The notes under the pieces are model-generated. The model was not told where the DNA came from. It made no database searches and saw only the letters and a program-made list of their open reading frames with translations. The position numbers were made by a program, and so were the translations under genes. Positions 27,033-38,063 of a DNA stretch of 64,000 nucleotides are shown here, one piece after another. The stretch lies in the NCBI RefSeq assembly GCF_900114325.1, contig NZ_FOSR01000012.1:31760-95759 (forward strand). Direction: 5' to 3'. The first letter of the stretch is position 1, and each line of letters starts with the position of its first letter. Source of the DNA: Rhodanobacter glycinis. Its GTDB lineage: Bacteria; Pseudomonadota; Gammaproteobacteria; Xanthomonadales; Rhodanobacteraceae.

Positions 27033-27336
27033 AGCCGCCCGTCATTCCGACCTGTGCCAGCTGCTGTCCGAGATATTTCCGGCTGTTGAATGAGCCCCTC
27101 CCCCTGCGAGCAGGGGGAGGTTGGGAGGGGGTAACGCTTTGGCTCTCCAAGGCAAAAGCACCCCTCCCCAACCCTCCCCTGCGCGCAGGGGAGGGAGTTT
27201 TCAGTCCGTCCATCGAGGCGCACGGACAGTCTTCGCTGAGCTCGGCTCTCGGATTTTTGATACAACCTTTTGATCGAGCTCGACAAGTATTCCGGACAGC
27301 AGTGAGCCTGCGCCGGAATGACGACTGGGCAAGCCC
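27033..27336. repeat. Intergenic gap with a 100-bp imperfect palindrome (family 2)
   Basis: Convergent gap between the putative anti-sigma gene and the DUF4442 gene. Positions 27095-27198 form nested inverted repeats: CTCCCCCTGC..GCAGGGGGAG at the left, ACCCTCCCCTGC..GCAGGGGAGGG at the right, and GGTTGGGAGGGGGT paired with ACCCCTCCCCAACC-type sequence inside. It is distinct from family 1. No gene is seen in the remainder. Confidence 0.65.
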
Positions 27337-27789
27337 TCAGCGCGCCTTTGGCTTCAAACGCACATAGATCTGCTTGCGCACCCGGGCGATTACTTTGCCG
27401 GAGGCGGTGACGACGTCGGTCTCGAACCAGCGCAACACCTTCTCGCCGCCGGCGGCTGCCGTGCGCAGTTCGTCGATCACGCCGGGTTCCAGCTTGAAGT
27501 GGGCGTAGACGTCTTCATAGCCAGGTGCGACGAAGTCGATCGTGCCGGCCTTGTCCCACACGAAGTAGTCCTTGCCCAGTTGCTGCATCACCAGCAGCAT
27601 CCAGAACGGGTCGGTCATCGCGAACAGGTTGCCGCCGAACTGGCTCTTGACGTAGTTGCGGTTCCACGGGCGCAGGCGCAACACCACCCTTGCTTCGGTG
27701 TAGTCGTCGCTGACCGATTGCAGGCGGATGCTGTTGAACAGGAACGGCGGCCACAGATTCAACAGCCGGCGGAAAGTGGATGCGCGCAT
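27337..27789 (-). CDS. DUF4442 hotdog-fold protein (thioesterase-like)
   Basis: 150 residues from ATG 27789. The pattern fits DUF4442: an opening helix ending NLWPPFLFNSIRLQ, the central RNYVKSQFGGNLFAMTDPFW (about residues 44-63), where hotdog enzymes carry the conserved N/GG-x-xF-A segment, and a DKAGTIDFVAPG strand. Such proteins are predicted acyl-CoA or acyl-ACP thioesterases, but catalytic residues are not firmly established. It follows cnoX on the same strand after 70 bp containing a 7-bp inverted repeat (ACCATAC/GTATGGT, 27824-27843). Confidence 0.75.
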   Translation of the reverse strand: MRASTFRRLLNLWPPFLFNSIRLQSVSDDYTEARVVLRLRPWNRNYVKSQFGGNLFAMTDPFWMLLVMQQLGKDYFVWDKAGTIDFVAPGYEDVYAHFKLEPGVIDELRTAAAGGEKVLRWFETDVVTASGKVIARVRKQIYVRLKPKAR

Positions 27790-27859
27790 GGGGCGGGAAG
27801 CGTGTCGAAGTCGCCGGAACGATACCATACCTTTGCGTATGGTGTGCCACTCGCACCGC

Positions 27860-28732
27860 TTAGAACAACAGCGAAGCCATCCGGCGCCGGTAGCGTCCCA
27901 CCAGTTCCGCATCATCGAGCGTATTGAACGCCGCCAGCAGGCGCTTTTTCGCGGCACCGTCGTTCCAGTCGCGGGCTTTTTCGAGGATGACGAGGAACTG
28001 GTCGAGGCCGGTGGCCGGCTCGTCGCCGAGCAGCAGGCGCACGCCGAGCAGGTCGCGGGCCTCCCAGTCCGTGGCATCGGTTTGCACGCGCTGTTGCAGT
28101 TCGGCCAGCGTGGGCGCGTTTTTCAGCGTGCTCGCCAGTTCGAGCTGGCTGCGCAGGCGGACGGCGCGGGCATCGGTGGCGAGGTTGGCGGGCAGGGCGT
28201 TCAGTTCGGTTTCGGCGGCGTCGCTTTGACCGGCCTGCATCAGTGCCAGGGCGAGGTCGAGCTTGAGCTCGGCACGGTCCGGCTCGGTGGCGATGGCCTG
28301 CTGCAGGCGGTTGATGGCCTGTTCGGGCGTTTCGGCCGGGGCTTCGACGGCGTCGGCGGCATCTTCATCGCCGGCTCCGTCCAGTGGCTGCAGATGGCGC
28401 GACAGGAATTCGCGCAACTGGCCCTCGGGCAAGGCACCGGAGAAACCGTCGGCGATCTCGCCATTCTTCACCAGCATCACGGTGGGAATGGAGCGGATGC
28501 CGAACATGCCGGCCAGCTCCTGGTTCTTGTCCACGTCGACCTTGGCCAGCCGGAACGCGCCGTTGTATTCGGCGGCAAGCTTTTCCAGCATCGGGCCGAG
28601 GGTCTTGCACGGGCCGCACCAGGTGGCCCAGAAATCCACCAGCACCGGGGTGGCCTGCGAGGCCTGCAGGACATCGGTCTCGAAGTTGGTCGGGTCCACG
28701 TCGAAGACGTGAGTGGTGGCGGTATCGGTCAC
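27860..28732 (-). CDS. cnoX: Thioredoxin-fold co-chaperone CnoX (YbbN)
   Basis: 290 residues. The N-terminal thioredoxin domain (about 1-110) has an intact active site WATWCGPC (Cys39, Cys42) and the cis-proline loop SIPTVMLV. An acidic linker (DEDAADAVEAPAETPEQ) leads to a C-terminal TPR-like alpha domain (about 130-285). This is the YbbN/CnoX architecture: a holdase that protects proteins from hypochlorite and other oxidative damage and hands them to DnaK or GroEL. E. coli CnoX has lost the first active-site cysteine; this one keeps both, so it may also act as a reductase. Divergent from pqiA. Confidence 0.9.
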   Translation of the reverse strand: MTDTATTHVFDVDPTNFETDVLQASQATPVLVDFWATWCGPCKTLGPMLEKLAAEYNGAFRLAKVDVDKNQELAGMFGIRSIPTVMLVKNGEIADGFSGALPEGQLREFLSRHLQPLDGAGDEDAADAVEAPAETPEQAINRLQQAIATEPDRAELKLDLALALMQAGQSDAAETELNALPANLATDARAVRLRSQLELASTLKNAPTLAELQQRVQTDATDWEARDLLGVRLLLGDEPATGLDQFLVILEKARDWNDGAAKKRLLAAFNTLDDAELVGRYRRRMASLLF

Positions 28733-28831
28733 GATGGGCTCCGGTAGGCGGGATGCCCGCTGAAGGTCGGGGCGGGCACGAGCATATCAAGGGCTTCGAC
28801 ACATGCGCGCCGTTGACGCGGATTTGCGAGA

Positions 28832-29503
28832 ATGGCCGGCATGAGCGTCCCGTCTCCCGCCATTGAGCAGGCCCCGGCCCCCGTGCCGGCGCCGCTGCTG
28901 ATCTGCGAGCACTGCGACACGGTGTATCGCCGCCGCCCGCTGGCGTGCGGCGAAACGGCGCGTTGTGCGCGCTGCGATGCGGTGCTGGAGCGCCATCAGC
29001 GGCTGGGTACCAACGCCATGCTGGCGCTGATATTGACGGCCATGCTGGTGTTCGTGGAAGCGAACGTCTGGCCGATCGTCACCCTTGGGCTGAACGGCGA
29101 GAAGGTGGCCACCACGCTCTGGGGCATGATCCTGGCGATGTGGCACGAAGATGCCAAGGTGGTGTCGGTGCTGGCGGCGGCTACGCTGTTCTTCTTTCCG
29201 CTGGCGAAGATGATCGGCATGGGCTGGCTGTTGTTGTTCGCGCGCAAGGGGCAGCGGGCGCCGGGCTTCCGGTCGCTGATGGTGGGGCTGCATTACTTGC
29301 ATCCGTGGACGATGAGCGAGGTGTTCGTGCTGGGCGTGCTGGTATCCATCGTCAAGGCGCACCTCTATTTCGAGATCAGCCCGGACCCGGGCATCTTCGC
29401 GTATGCGGCGCTGGCCGTCCTGATCACGATCTTCGCCGGGGTGGATTTGCGGCAATTGTGGGAAACCCTGCCGGAGCACGCGACCACGGAGCCGACTGAA
29501 TGA
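28832..29503 (+). CDS. pqiA: PqiA-type membrane protein, first half
   Basis: 223 residues (ATG 28841 is an alternative). A rubredoxin-like zinc ribbon CEHCDTVYRR...CARCDAV (Cys pairs near residues 25-28 and 46-49) precedes four hydrophobic helices. The family signature around HYLHPWTMSEVFVLGVLVS (about 150-168) is present. Full-length PqiA in E. coli carries two such halves; here they are split into two genes. It is the inner-membrane component of the Pqi intermembrane lipid transport system and is co-translated with the second half (ATGA overlap at 29500). Confidence 0.88.
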   Translation: MAGMSVPSPAIEQAPAPVPAPLLICEHCDTVYRRRPLACGETARCARCDAVLERHQRLGTNAMLALILTAMLVFVEANVWPIVTLGLNGEKVATTLWGMILAMWHEDAKVVSVLAAATLFFFPLAKMIGMGWLLLFARKGQRAPGFRSLMVGLHYLHPWTMSEVFVLGVLVSIVKAHLYFEISPDPGIFAYAALAVLITIFAGVDLRQLWETLPEHATTEPTE

Positions 29504-30123
29504 GCGCGTTGCCGCGGGCACACGAGCTGGGGCTGATCGGCTGCCATGTCTGCGGACTGGTTTGCCGCGACACGCCGATGGACGACGCGGCCTGCCCGCG
29601 CTGCGGCTCGGCGCTGCATCGGCGCAAGACGGCCAGCTACGCGCGCACCTGGGCGCTGCTGATTGCCGGCTTCCTGCTGTACATCCCGGCCAACGTGCTG
29701 CCGATCATGCGCACGGCGAGCCTGGGCGACGTGGACGACAACACCATCATCAGCGGCGTGATGGAGCTGTGGAACAAGGGATCGCCGGATCTGGCGGTGA
29801 TCGTGTTCACTGCCAGCATCCTGGTGCCGATGACGAAATTCTTCGTGCTGACGACCCTGCTTGTCAGTGCTCGTCGGGGCAGCAACTGGGCACGTCCGCA
29901 GCGTGCGAAACTGTACCGGCTGGTGGAATTCATCGGCTACTGGTCGATGCTGGACGTGTTCGTGGTGGCGTTGCTGACGGCGCTGGTGCAGTTCGGCATC
30001 TTCAGCCTGGTGGCGCCGTTGCCCGGCGTGATTTTCTTCGGCCTGACCGTGGTGCTGACCATGCTGGCCTCGATGAGTTTCGACCCCCGTTTGATCTGGG
30101 ATGGCAGGACCGACGATGACTGA
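29500..30123 (+). CDS. pqiA: PqiA-type membrane protein, second half
   Basis: 207 residues. It again begins with a zinc ribbon (CHVCGLVCR...CPRCGSAL) followed by four hydrophobic segments; YIPANVLPIMRT (about 61-72) and RLVEFIGYWSMLDVFVVALL (about 140-160) are the conserved PqiA motifs. Its stop overlaps the pqiB start by 8 bp. The split of PqiA into two consecutive genes is common in some proteobacteria. Confidence 0.9.
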   Translation: MSALPRAHELGLIGCHVCGLVCRDTPMDDAACPRCGSALHRRKTASYARTWALLIAGFLLYIPANVLPIMRTASLGDVDDNTIISGVMELWNKGSPDLAVIVFTASILVPMTKFFVLTTLLVSARRGSNWARPQRAKLYRLVEFIGYWSMLDVFVVALLTALVQFGIFSLVAPLPGVIFFGLTVVLTMLASMSFDPRLIWDGRTDDD

Positions 30124-31813
30124 TGAATCCAGGGCGACTCCCCCCGACGACTTGCCGCAACCGGTGGTACGAAGCCGACGCGTCGGCATATCGCTGATCT
30201 GGCTGGTGCCGGTCATCGCCGCACTGGTGGGGTTGTCGCTGGTGGTCCATGCCTGGTTGCAGGCCGGGCCCACGATCAACATCAGCTTCCAGACCGCCGA
30301 AGGCCTGACGCCGGGCAAGACGCCGGTGAAGTACAAGAGCGTGACGATCGGCAAGGTCGAAAAGGTCCGCCTCAGCAGCGATCGCGACCACGTCATCGTG
30401 AAGGTGGCGCTGGAGAAGAGCGCCGAAAGTTTCGCCACGGCCGACACGCGCTTCTGGGTGGTGCGTCCGCGCATCGGGCTGGGTGGCGTGTCGGGCGTAA
30501 GTACGCTGTTGTCGGGTGCTTATATCGGCGCCGATATCGGTAATTCGAAAGAGGAAAAGTACCGGTTCAAGGGGCTGGAGCTGCCGCCGGCGATCACCCA
30601 CGGTTCGCCCGGGCGCAGCTTCGTGCTGCATGCGCAGGACCTGGGTTCGCTGGATGTGGGGTCGCCGATCTATTACCGGCGCATCCAGGTCGGCCAGGTG
30701 GCGTCCTACCAACTGGACAAGGATGGCAGCGGCGTGACCATCCGGATTTTCGTGGGCAGTCCGAACGATCGCTTCATTACGGACTCCACGCGGTTCTGGA
30801 ATGCCAGTGGCGTGGACGTCTCGCTGGGCGCGAACGGGTTGAAGCTCAATACCCAGTCGCTGGCCGCGGTACTGGCCGGTGGCGTGGCGTTCCAGAATCC
30901 GCCCGGGCCGCACGACAGCACGCCGGCCAAGGAAGACGCCAGTTTCCGCCTGTTCGGCGACGAGACCACCGCCATGGCTCCGCCGGATGGCCCGGCGCAC
31001 TACATCCGCATGCGCTTCAAGCAGTCGCTGCGCGGGCTGGCGGTGGGCGCGCCGGTGGAATTCCTTGGCGTGAACTTCGGCAAGGTGGTGTCGATCAAGA
31101 TGGATTACGACGAGAAGTCGCAGAGCTTCCCGATCATCGTCGGTGCCGTGATCTATCCGCAGCGGCTTGGACAGGCCAACGACAAGCTGGTGGCGCTGGC
31201 CAAGGCGCAAGGCGACGACGCGGATCTTTCGCACATAGTCGGCCGGCTGGTGGCGCATGGCCTGCGGGCGCAGGCGCGCACCGGCAACCTGCTCACCGGC
31301 CAGCTCTACATCGCGCTGGACTTCCTGCCGAATGCGGCCAAGGTGAAGTACGACCCGAATGCGCGGCCGCTGGAAATTCCCACCGCGCCGGGCAGCTTCG
31401 ACAAGCTGCAGGAGCAGTTGGCCGAAATCGTCGACAAGATCCACAAGATCCCGTTCGACAGCATCGGCAAGCACCTGGACGACTCGCTGGCCAATCTGGA
31501 CAGCACGCTGAAACAGGTCAACGGCCAGGTCTTGCCGCAGGTCAGCGAAACCCTGAAGGGCGCGCAGAGCACGCTCGGTTCGGCCAACCACATGCTGGCC
31601 GGCGATTCACCGCTGCAGCAGAACCTGGGCACCACCTTGCAGGAGCTGCGACGCATGGCGCGTTCGCTGCGCGTGCTGACCGATTACCTCGGCGTGCATC
31701 CGGAAGCGCTGATTCGTGGGCGCCACGCCGATCCGGCCGTGCGTGAGCCCGCCGCGGAGCCGACAACGCCCGCCACGTCGAACGGCGCGGCATCGAAAGG
31801 GAGCAAGCCATGA
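30116..31813 (+). CDS. pqiB: PqiB, MCE-domain intermembrane transport protein
   Basis: 565 residues from ATG 30116 (MTDESRATPP). One N-terminal membrane helix (about 22-45) is followed by three MCE (MlaD) domains: the first with GLTPGKTPVKYKSVTIGKV, the second with LGSLDVGSPIYYRRIQVGQV, the third with LRGLAVGAPVEFLGVNFGKV. The C-terminal 130 residues are a long amphipathic helix region (DKLQEQLAEIVDKIHKIPFD), forming the needle-like tunnel in the E. coli structure. It carries lipids across the periplasm with PqiA and PqiC. Length is close to E. coli PqiB (546). Confidence 0.95.
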   Translation: MTDESRATPPDDLPQPVVRSRRVGISLIWLVPVIAALVGLSLVVHAWLQAGPTINISFQTAEGLTPGKTPVKYKSVTIGKVEKVRLSSDRDHVIVKVALEKSAESFATADTRFWVVRPRIGLGGVSGVSTLLSGAYIGADIGNSKEEKYRFKGLELPPAITHGSPGRSFVLHAQDLGSLDVGSPIYYRRIQVGQVASYQLDKDGSGVTIRIFVGSPNDRFITDSTRFWNASGVDVSLGANGLKLNTQSLAAVLAGGVAFQNPPGPHDSTPAKEDASFRLFGDETTAMAPPDGPAHYIRMRFKQSLRGLAVGAPVEFLGVNFGKVVSIKMDYDEKSQSFPIIVGAVIYPQRLGQANDKLVALAKAQGDDADLSHIVGRLVAHGLRAQARTGNLLTGQLYIALDFLPNAAKVKYDPNARPLEIPTAPGSFDKLQEQLAEIVDKIHKIPFDSIGKHLDDSLANLDSTLKQVNGQVLPQVSETLKGAQSTLGSANHMLAGDSPLQQNLGTTLQELRRMARSLRVLTDYLGVHPEALIRGRHADPAVREPAAEPTTPATSNGAASKGSKP

Positions 31814-32415
31814 TTCGCCTGCGTTCTCCACTGGTTGGCCTGCTGGCTGTGGCGCTGGCCGCCTGCGCCTCCGCGCCGATGCATTACTACACCTTGATCG
31901 CGCCGGCTCCGACCGAAGCATCGCCAGTCGCCGCGCCGGCCTCGTTCCGTTTCGCGCTTTTGCCGGTGGGCATTCCGGCCCAGGCCGACCAGCCGCAAAT
32001 GGTGGTGCGCGAAGGCGGGCAGGGCGTGGCCATGCTGGATGGCCGGCGCTGGATCGCCCCGTTGGCCGATGAAGTGCGCGGCGCGCTGTCGGCCGATCTT
32101 GCGCGCGACACCGGGGCGCAGGATGTCAGCGGGTTGCCCGCCGGCGACAAGCCGGTGCTGCGCATCAAGGTCGACCTGCGCCGCTTCGACTCCGTGCCTG
32201 GCCAGTACGCCCTGATCGACGCCGCCTGGAGCGTGCATGCGCTCAAGGGCGATGCCTTGCTGGCGTGCACCAGCCGGATCCAGCAGAGCGTCGGCCCCGG
32301 CTTCGACGCGCTGGTGGCCGGCCACCAGCGCGCACTCGCCGCACTGGCCACGCGGATTGCGCGCGTGGCCCCGGCGGTGGCTGCCGGCCAGACACCGGCC
32401 TGCCCGGCGGATTGA
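31810..32415 (+). CDS. pqiC: PqiC outer-membrane lipoprotein
   Basis: 201 residues; ATG 31810 overlaps the pqiB stop (ATGA). Signal peptide with lipobox LAAC (Cys at about residue 20), then the PqiC family start MHYYTLIAP and a core RFALLPVGIPAQADQPQMV (about 52-70), with ADEVRGALSADLAR as the helix. It is the outer-membrane partner of PqiB. The 165-bp gap that follows contains a short GCGGGC/GCCCGC hairpin but no clear terminator, so transcription may continue into leuS. Confidence 0.9.
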   Translation: MIRLRSPLVGLLAVALAACASAPMHYYTLIAPAPTEASPVAAPASFRFALLPVGIPAQADQPQMVVREGGQGVAMLDGRRWIAPLADEVRGALSADLARDTGAQDVSGLPAGDKPVLRIKVDLRRFDSVPGQYALIDAAWSVHALKGDALLACTSRIQQSVGPGFDALVAGHQRALAALATRIARVAPAVAAGQTPACPAD

Positions 32416-35861
<3,446 letters not shown>

Positions 35862-35868
35862 GACAGCC

Positions 35869-36885
35869 ATGCCGCTGAATGCCACCCAATGGCAGAAGGC
35901 GCTGGCGGCGGACAGCCTGCGCCCGGTCTACCTGCTGGTGGGCGAGGAATTGCTGGTGCTGGAAGCGGCCGACGCATTGCGCGCGCAGGCGCGCAAGCTC
36001 GGCTACAGCGAGCGCGACGTGCTCGACGCCGGTACCCATTTCGACTGGAACGATCTGGCTCGCGCGGGCGCAGGCATGTCGCTGTTCGCCACGCGACGGA
36101 TGATCGACCTGCGCCTGCCCACCGGGCGCCCGGGCAAGGAAGGCGCCGCCGCGCTCACCGAGTACTGCGCCGACCCGCCGCCCGATGTCACCCTGCTGGT
36201 GACGGCCACCACCTGGAGCAGCAAGCACGACGGCGCGTGGAGCAAGAAGCTCGACGCTACCGGCGCGATGGTGGTGTTCAACGCACCGCGCCCGAACGAA
36301 TGGAGTTCGTGGATCGGTGCCCGACTCGCTTCGCGCGGCTTGTCGGCCACGCCGGATGCCGCGGCATTGTTGGCCGAGCGCGTGGAAGGCAACCTGCTGG
36401 CCGCCGCGCAAGAAGTCGACAAGCTTGCCGTGCTGCGTGCCGGTGACAGCTCGCGCATCGATGCGGCGGCGATGGAAAGCCTGGTCGCCGACAGCGCCCG
36501 CTACGACGCCTTCAAACTCACCGATGCCGCCTTTGCCGGCGACGGTGCGCGCGCATTGCACATCCTTGCCGGCCTGCATGCCGAAGGCGAGGAATTGATC
36601 GGCCTGATGGGCTGGCTGGTCAATCAATTGCAGCTTGCGCTGCGCCTGGCCAATGCCCGCGACTTCGCCGCGCAAGCCCGCCTCGAACGCCTGTGGCCCG
36701 CACGCGAACAACTGTTTCGCAAGGCCCTGCGTCGTGCCCCGCGCGAACACTGGCTGCAATGCTTGGCGCGCGCCTCGCGCATCGACCGCATGGCCAAGGG
36801 GCGCGAAACCGGTGAACCGTGGCGCGAAGCCGAGCGGCTGATTGCGGCCATCGCCGAACCGCGTGCGGCCATGGCACTCGCCTGA
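35869..36885 (+). CDS. holA: DNA polymerase III subunit delta
   Basis: 338 residues, 7 bp after lptE. The HolA/delta opening RPVYLLVGEELLVLEAADALR (described in two parts: RPVYLLVGEE and LLVLEAADALR) is clear; then the AAA+ fold with no Walker A, as expected for delta; LAERVEGNLLAAAQEVDKLAVL (about 165-186), conserved in the family; and a C-terminal helical collar domain. It opens the beta clamp as part of the clamp loader. Length is standard (E. coli 343). Confidence 0.95.
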   Translation: MPLNATQWQKALAADSLRPVYLLVGEELLVLEAADALRAQARKLGYSERDVLDAGTHFDWNDLARAGAGMSLFATRRMIDLRLPTGRPGKEGAAALTEYCADPPPDVTLLVTATTWSSKHDGAWSKKLDATGAMVVFNAPRPNEWSSWIGARLASRGLSATPDAAALLAERVEGNLLAAAQEVDKLAVLRAGDSSRIDAAAMESLVADSARYDAFKLTDAAFAGDGARALHILAGLHAEGEELIGLMGWLVNQLQLALRLANARDFAAQARLERLWPAREQLFRKALRRAPREHWLQCLARASRIDRMAKGRETGEPWREAERLIAAIAEPRAAMALA

Positions 36886-36899
36886 ACGCCGGACTTGTC

Positions 36900-37532
36900 A
36901 TGAAGCCCCTCGCCATTCTCGGCGGCACCTTCGACCCGGTACACATCGGCCACCTCAACGCCGCCTGGGAAGCCGCCGAACTGCTCGACGCCGAAGTGCG
37001 CCTGATGCCTGCCAACGTGCCGCCGCATCGCCCGCCGCCGGTGGCCAGTGCCGAACAACGCGTGGCGATGCTGCGCGCTGCACTGCAGGGGCAGTCGCGC
37101 CTGAGCCTCGACACCCGCGAACTGCAGCGCGAAGGCCCGTCCTATACCGTCGACACCCTTGTCGAGCTGCGCGCCGAGCAGGGCGATCGTCCGCTGGTGT
37201 TGCTGCTGGGTGAAGACGCCTTCGCCGGATTGCCGAGTTGGCATCGTTGGCATGAGTTATTTGAGCTGGCGCATATGGGAGTGCTGACGCGGCCGGGGGT
37301 TGAGCCGACGTGGCCGGCGGGACTTGCTGAGGCGATCAGCGGACGTTTGACTACCGATCCCCAGGGTATTCGCGCCACCCATGCTGGCCGAGTGGTCCTG
37401 ATGCCGATCACGCCTTTGGAAATTTCCGCTACGCGCGTGCGCGAGCTGCTTGCCGCAGGACAGCAGCCGCGCTATTTGCTGCCTGTGGAATTGCTGGACA
37501 GTCCGACGTTGCTGGCGCCGTATCGGCGATAG
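36900..37532 (+). CDS. nadD: Nicotinate-nucleotide adenylyltransferase
   Basis: 210 residues from ATG 36900 (MKPLAILGGTFDPVHIGHL), the standard NadD start with the nucleotidyltransferase GGTFDPVHxGH motif; the frame to 36819 is rejected. PSYTVDTLVELR and the ISATRVRELL phosphate-binding motif (about 180-189) are present. It joins nicotinate mononucleotide and ATP to deamido-NAD in the NAD pathway. In most relatives rsfS and rlmH follow at once; here they are nearly 20 kb away (57238 and 57878). Confidence 0.97.
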   Translation: MKPLAILGGTFDPVHIGHLNAAWEAAELLDAEVRLMPANVPPHRPPPVASAEQRVAMLRAALQGQSRLSLDTRELQREGPSYTVDTLVELRAEQGDRPLVLLLGEDAFAGLPSWHRWHELFELAHMGVLTRPGVEPTWPAGLAEAISGRLTTDPQGIRATHAGRVVLMPITPLEISATRVRELLAAGQQPRYLLPVELLDSPTLLAPYRR

Positions 37533-37580
37533 ATCGAGCTGCCGCACTCGGGCAAGCGTTCATTGGCTCATTCCGCGCAT

Positions 37581-38063
37581 TCAATCGGCGTTGGTGATGC
37601 CAAGCTCATCGAGCTTCTCGAAGAGAACGTCCGAAATGTATTCGGGGAACTGTGGCATGGAGGAGGCCATGTTGGCGGCCGCCTGTTCCGTAATGGCTTC
37701 GGAGGTTCCATTCAATTCCACGCTACTGCGTGCTCCCTTGAGCCCCCGATAGAATTTCAGTGATTCCAGGTCGATTGACGAAACGTCGGTATTCCTTGCC
37801 ACAACGGGCCAGTCGCCAGATTCGATCGGTAGTGTCACTATGTTGTGGACGGGCATGGCGCGGTGCGCCTCAAGAATGTCATTGGAGAATTCCGGAGTCT
37901 TTCTGAAGCACGCAAAGAACTCTGCGAGCCGCCACCGCCCATCCAGGTAGAGCAGGCGGCCAAAGCCGTAACCGCGCGCCCGCAAGGGAATGGCAAAAAC
38001 GTCCCCTGCGCGTGGGGCCTGTCGTCGGGAAGAACCATTCTTCGTCACACGTGCTCCGTTCAT
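37581..38063 (-). CDS. Imm26-like immunity protein for the Rhs toxin
   Basis: 160 residues. The N-terminal segment RAGDVFAIPLRARGYGFGRLLYLDG (described as GDVFAIPL plus GYGFGRLL, about residues 19-42) is the hallmark of the Imm26 family: G-D-x-F-x-I-P-L followed by a Y-x-x-x-R-(V/L) strand. The rest is acidic and lower in GC than the genome, as usual for immunity genes. Its start codon overlaps the Rhs stop (ATGA), so toxin and antidote are translated together. Likely role: bind and neutralise the C-terminal nuclease of the Rhs protein in the cytoplasm of the producer. Confidence 0.75.
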   Translation of the reverse strand: MNGARVTKNGSSRRQAPRAGDVFAIPLRARGYGFGRLLYLDGRWRLAEFFACFRKTPEFSNDILEAHRAMPVHNIVTLPIESGDWPVVARNTDVSSIDLESLKFYRGLKGARSSVELNGTSEAITEQAAANMASSMPQFPEYISDVLFEKLDELGITNAD

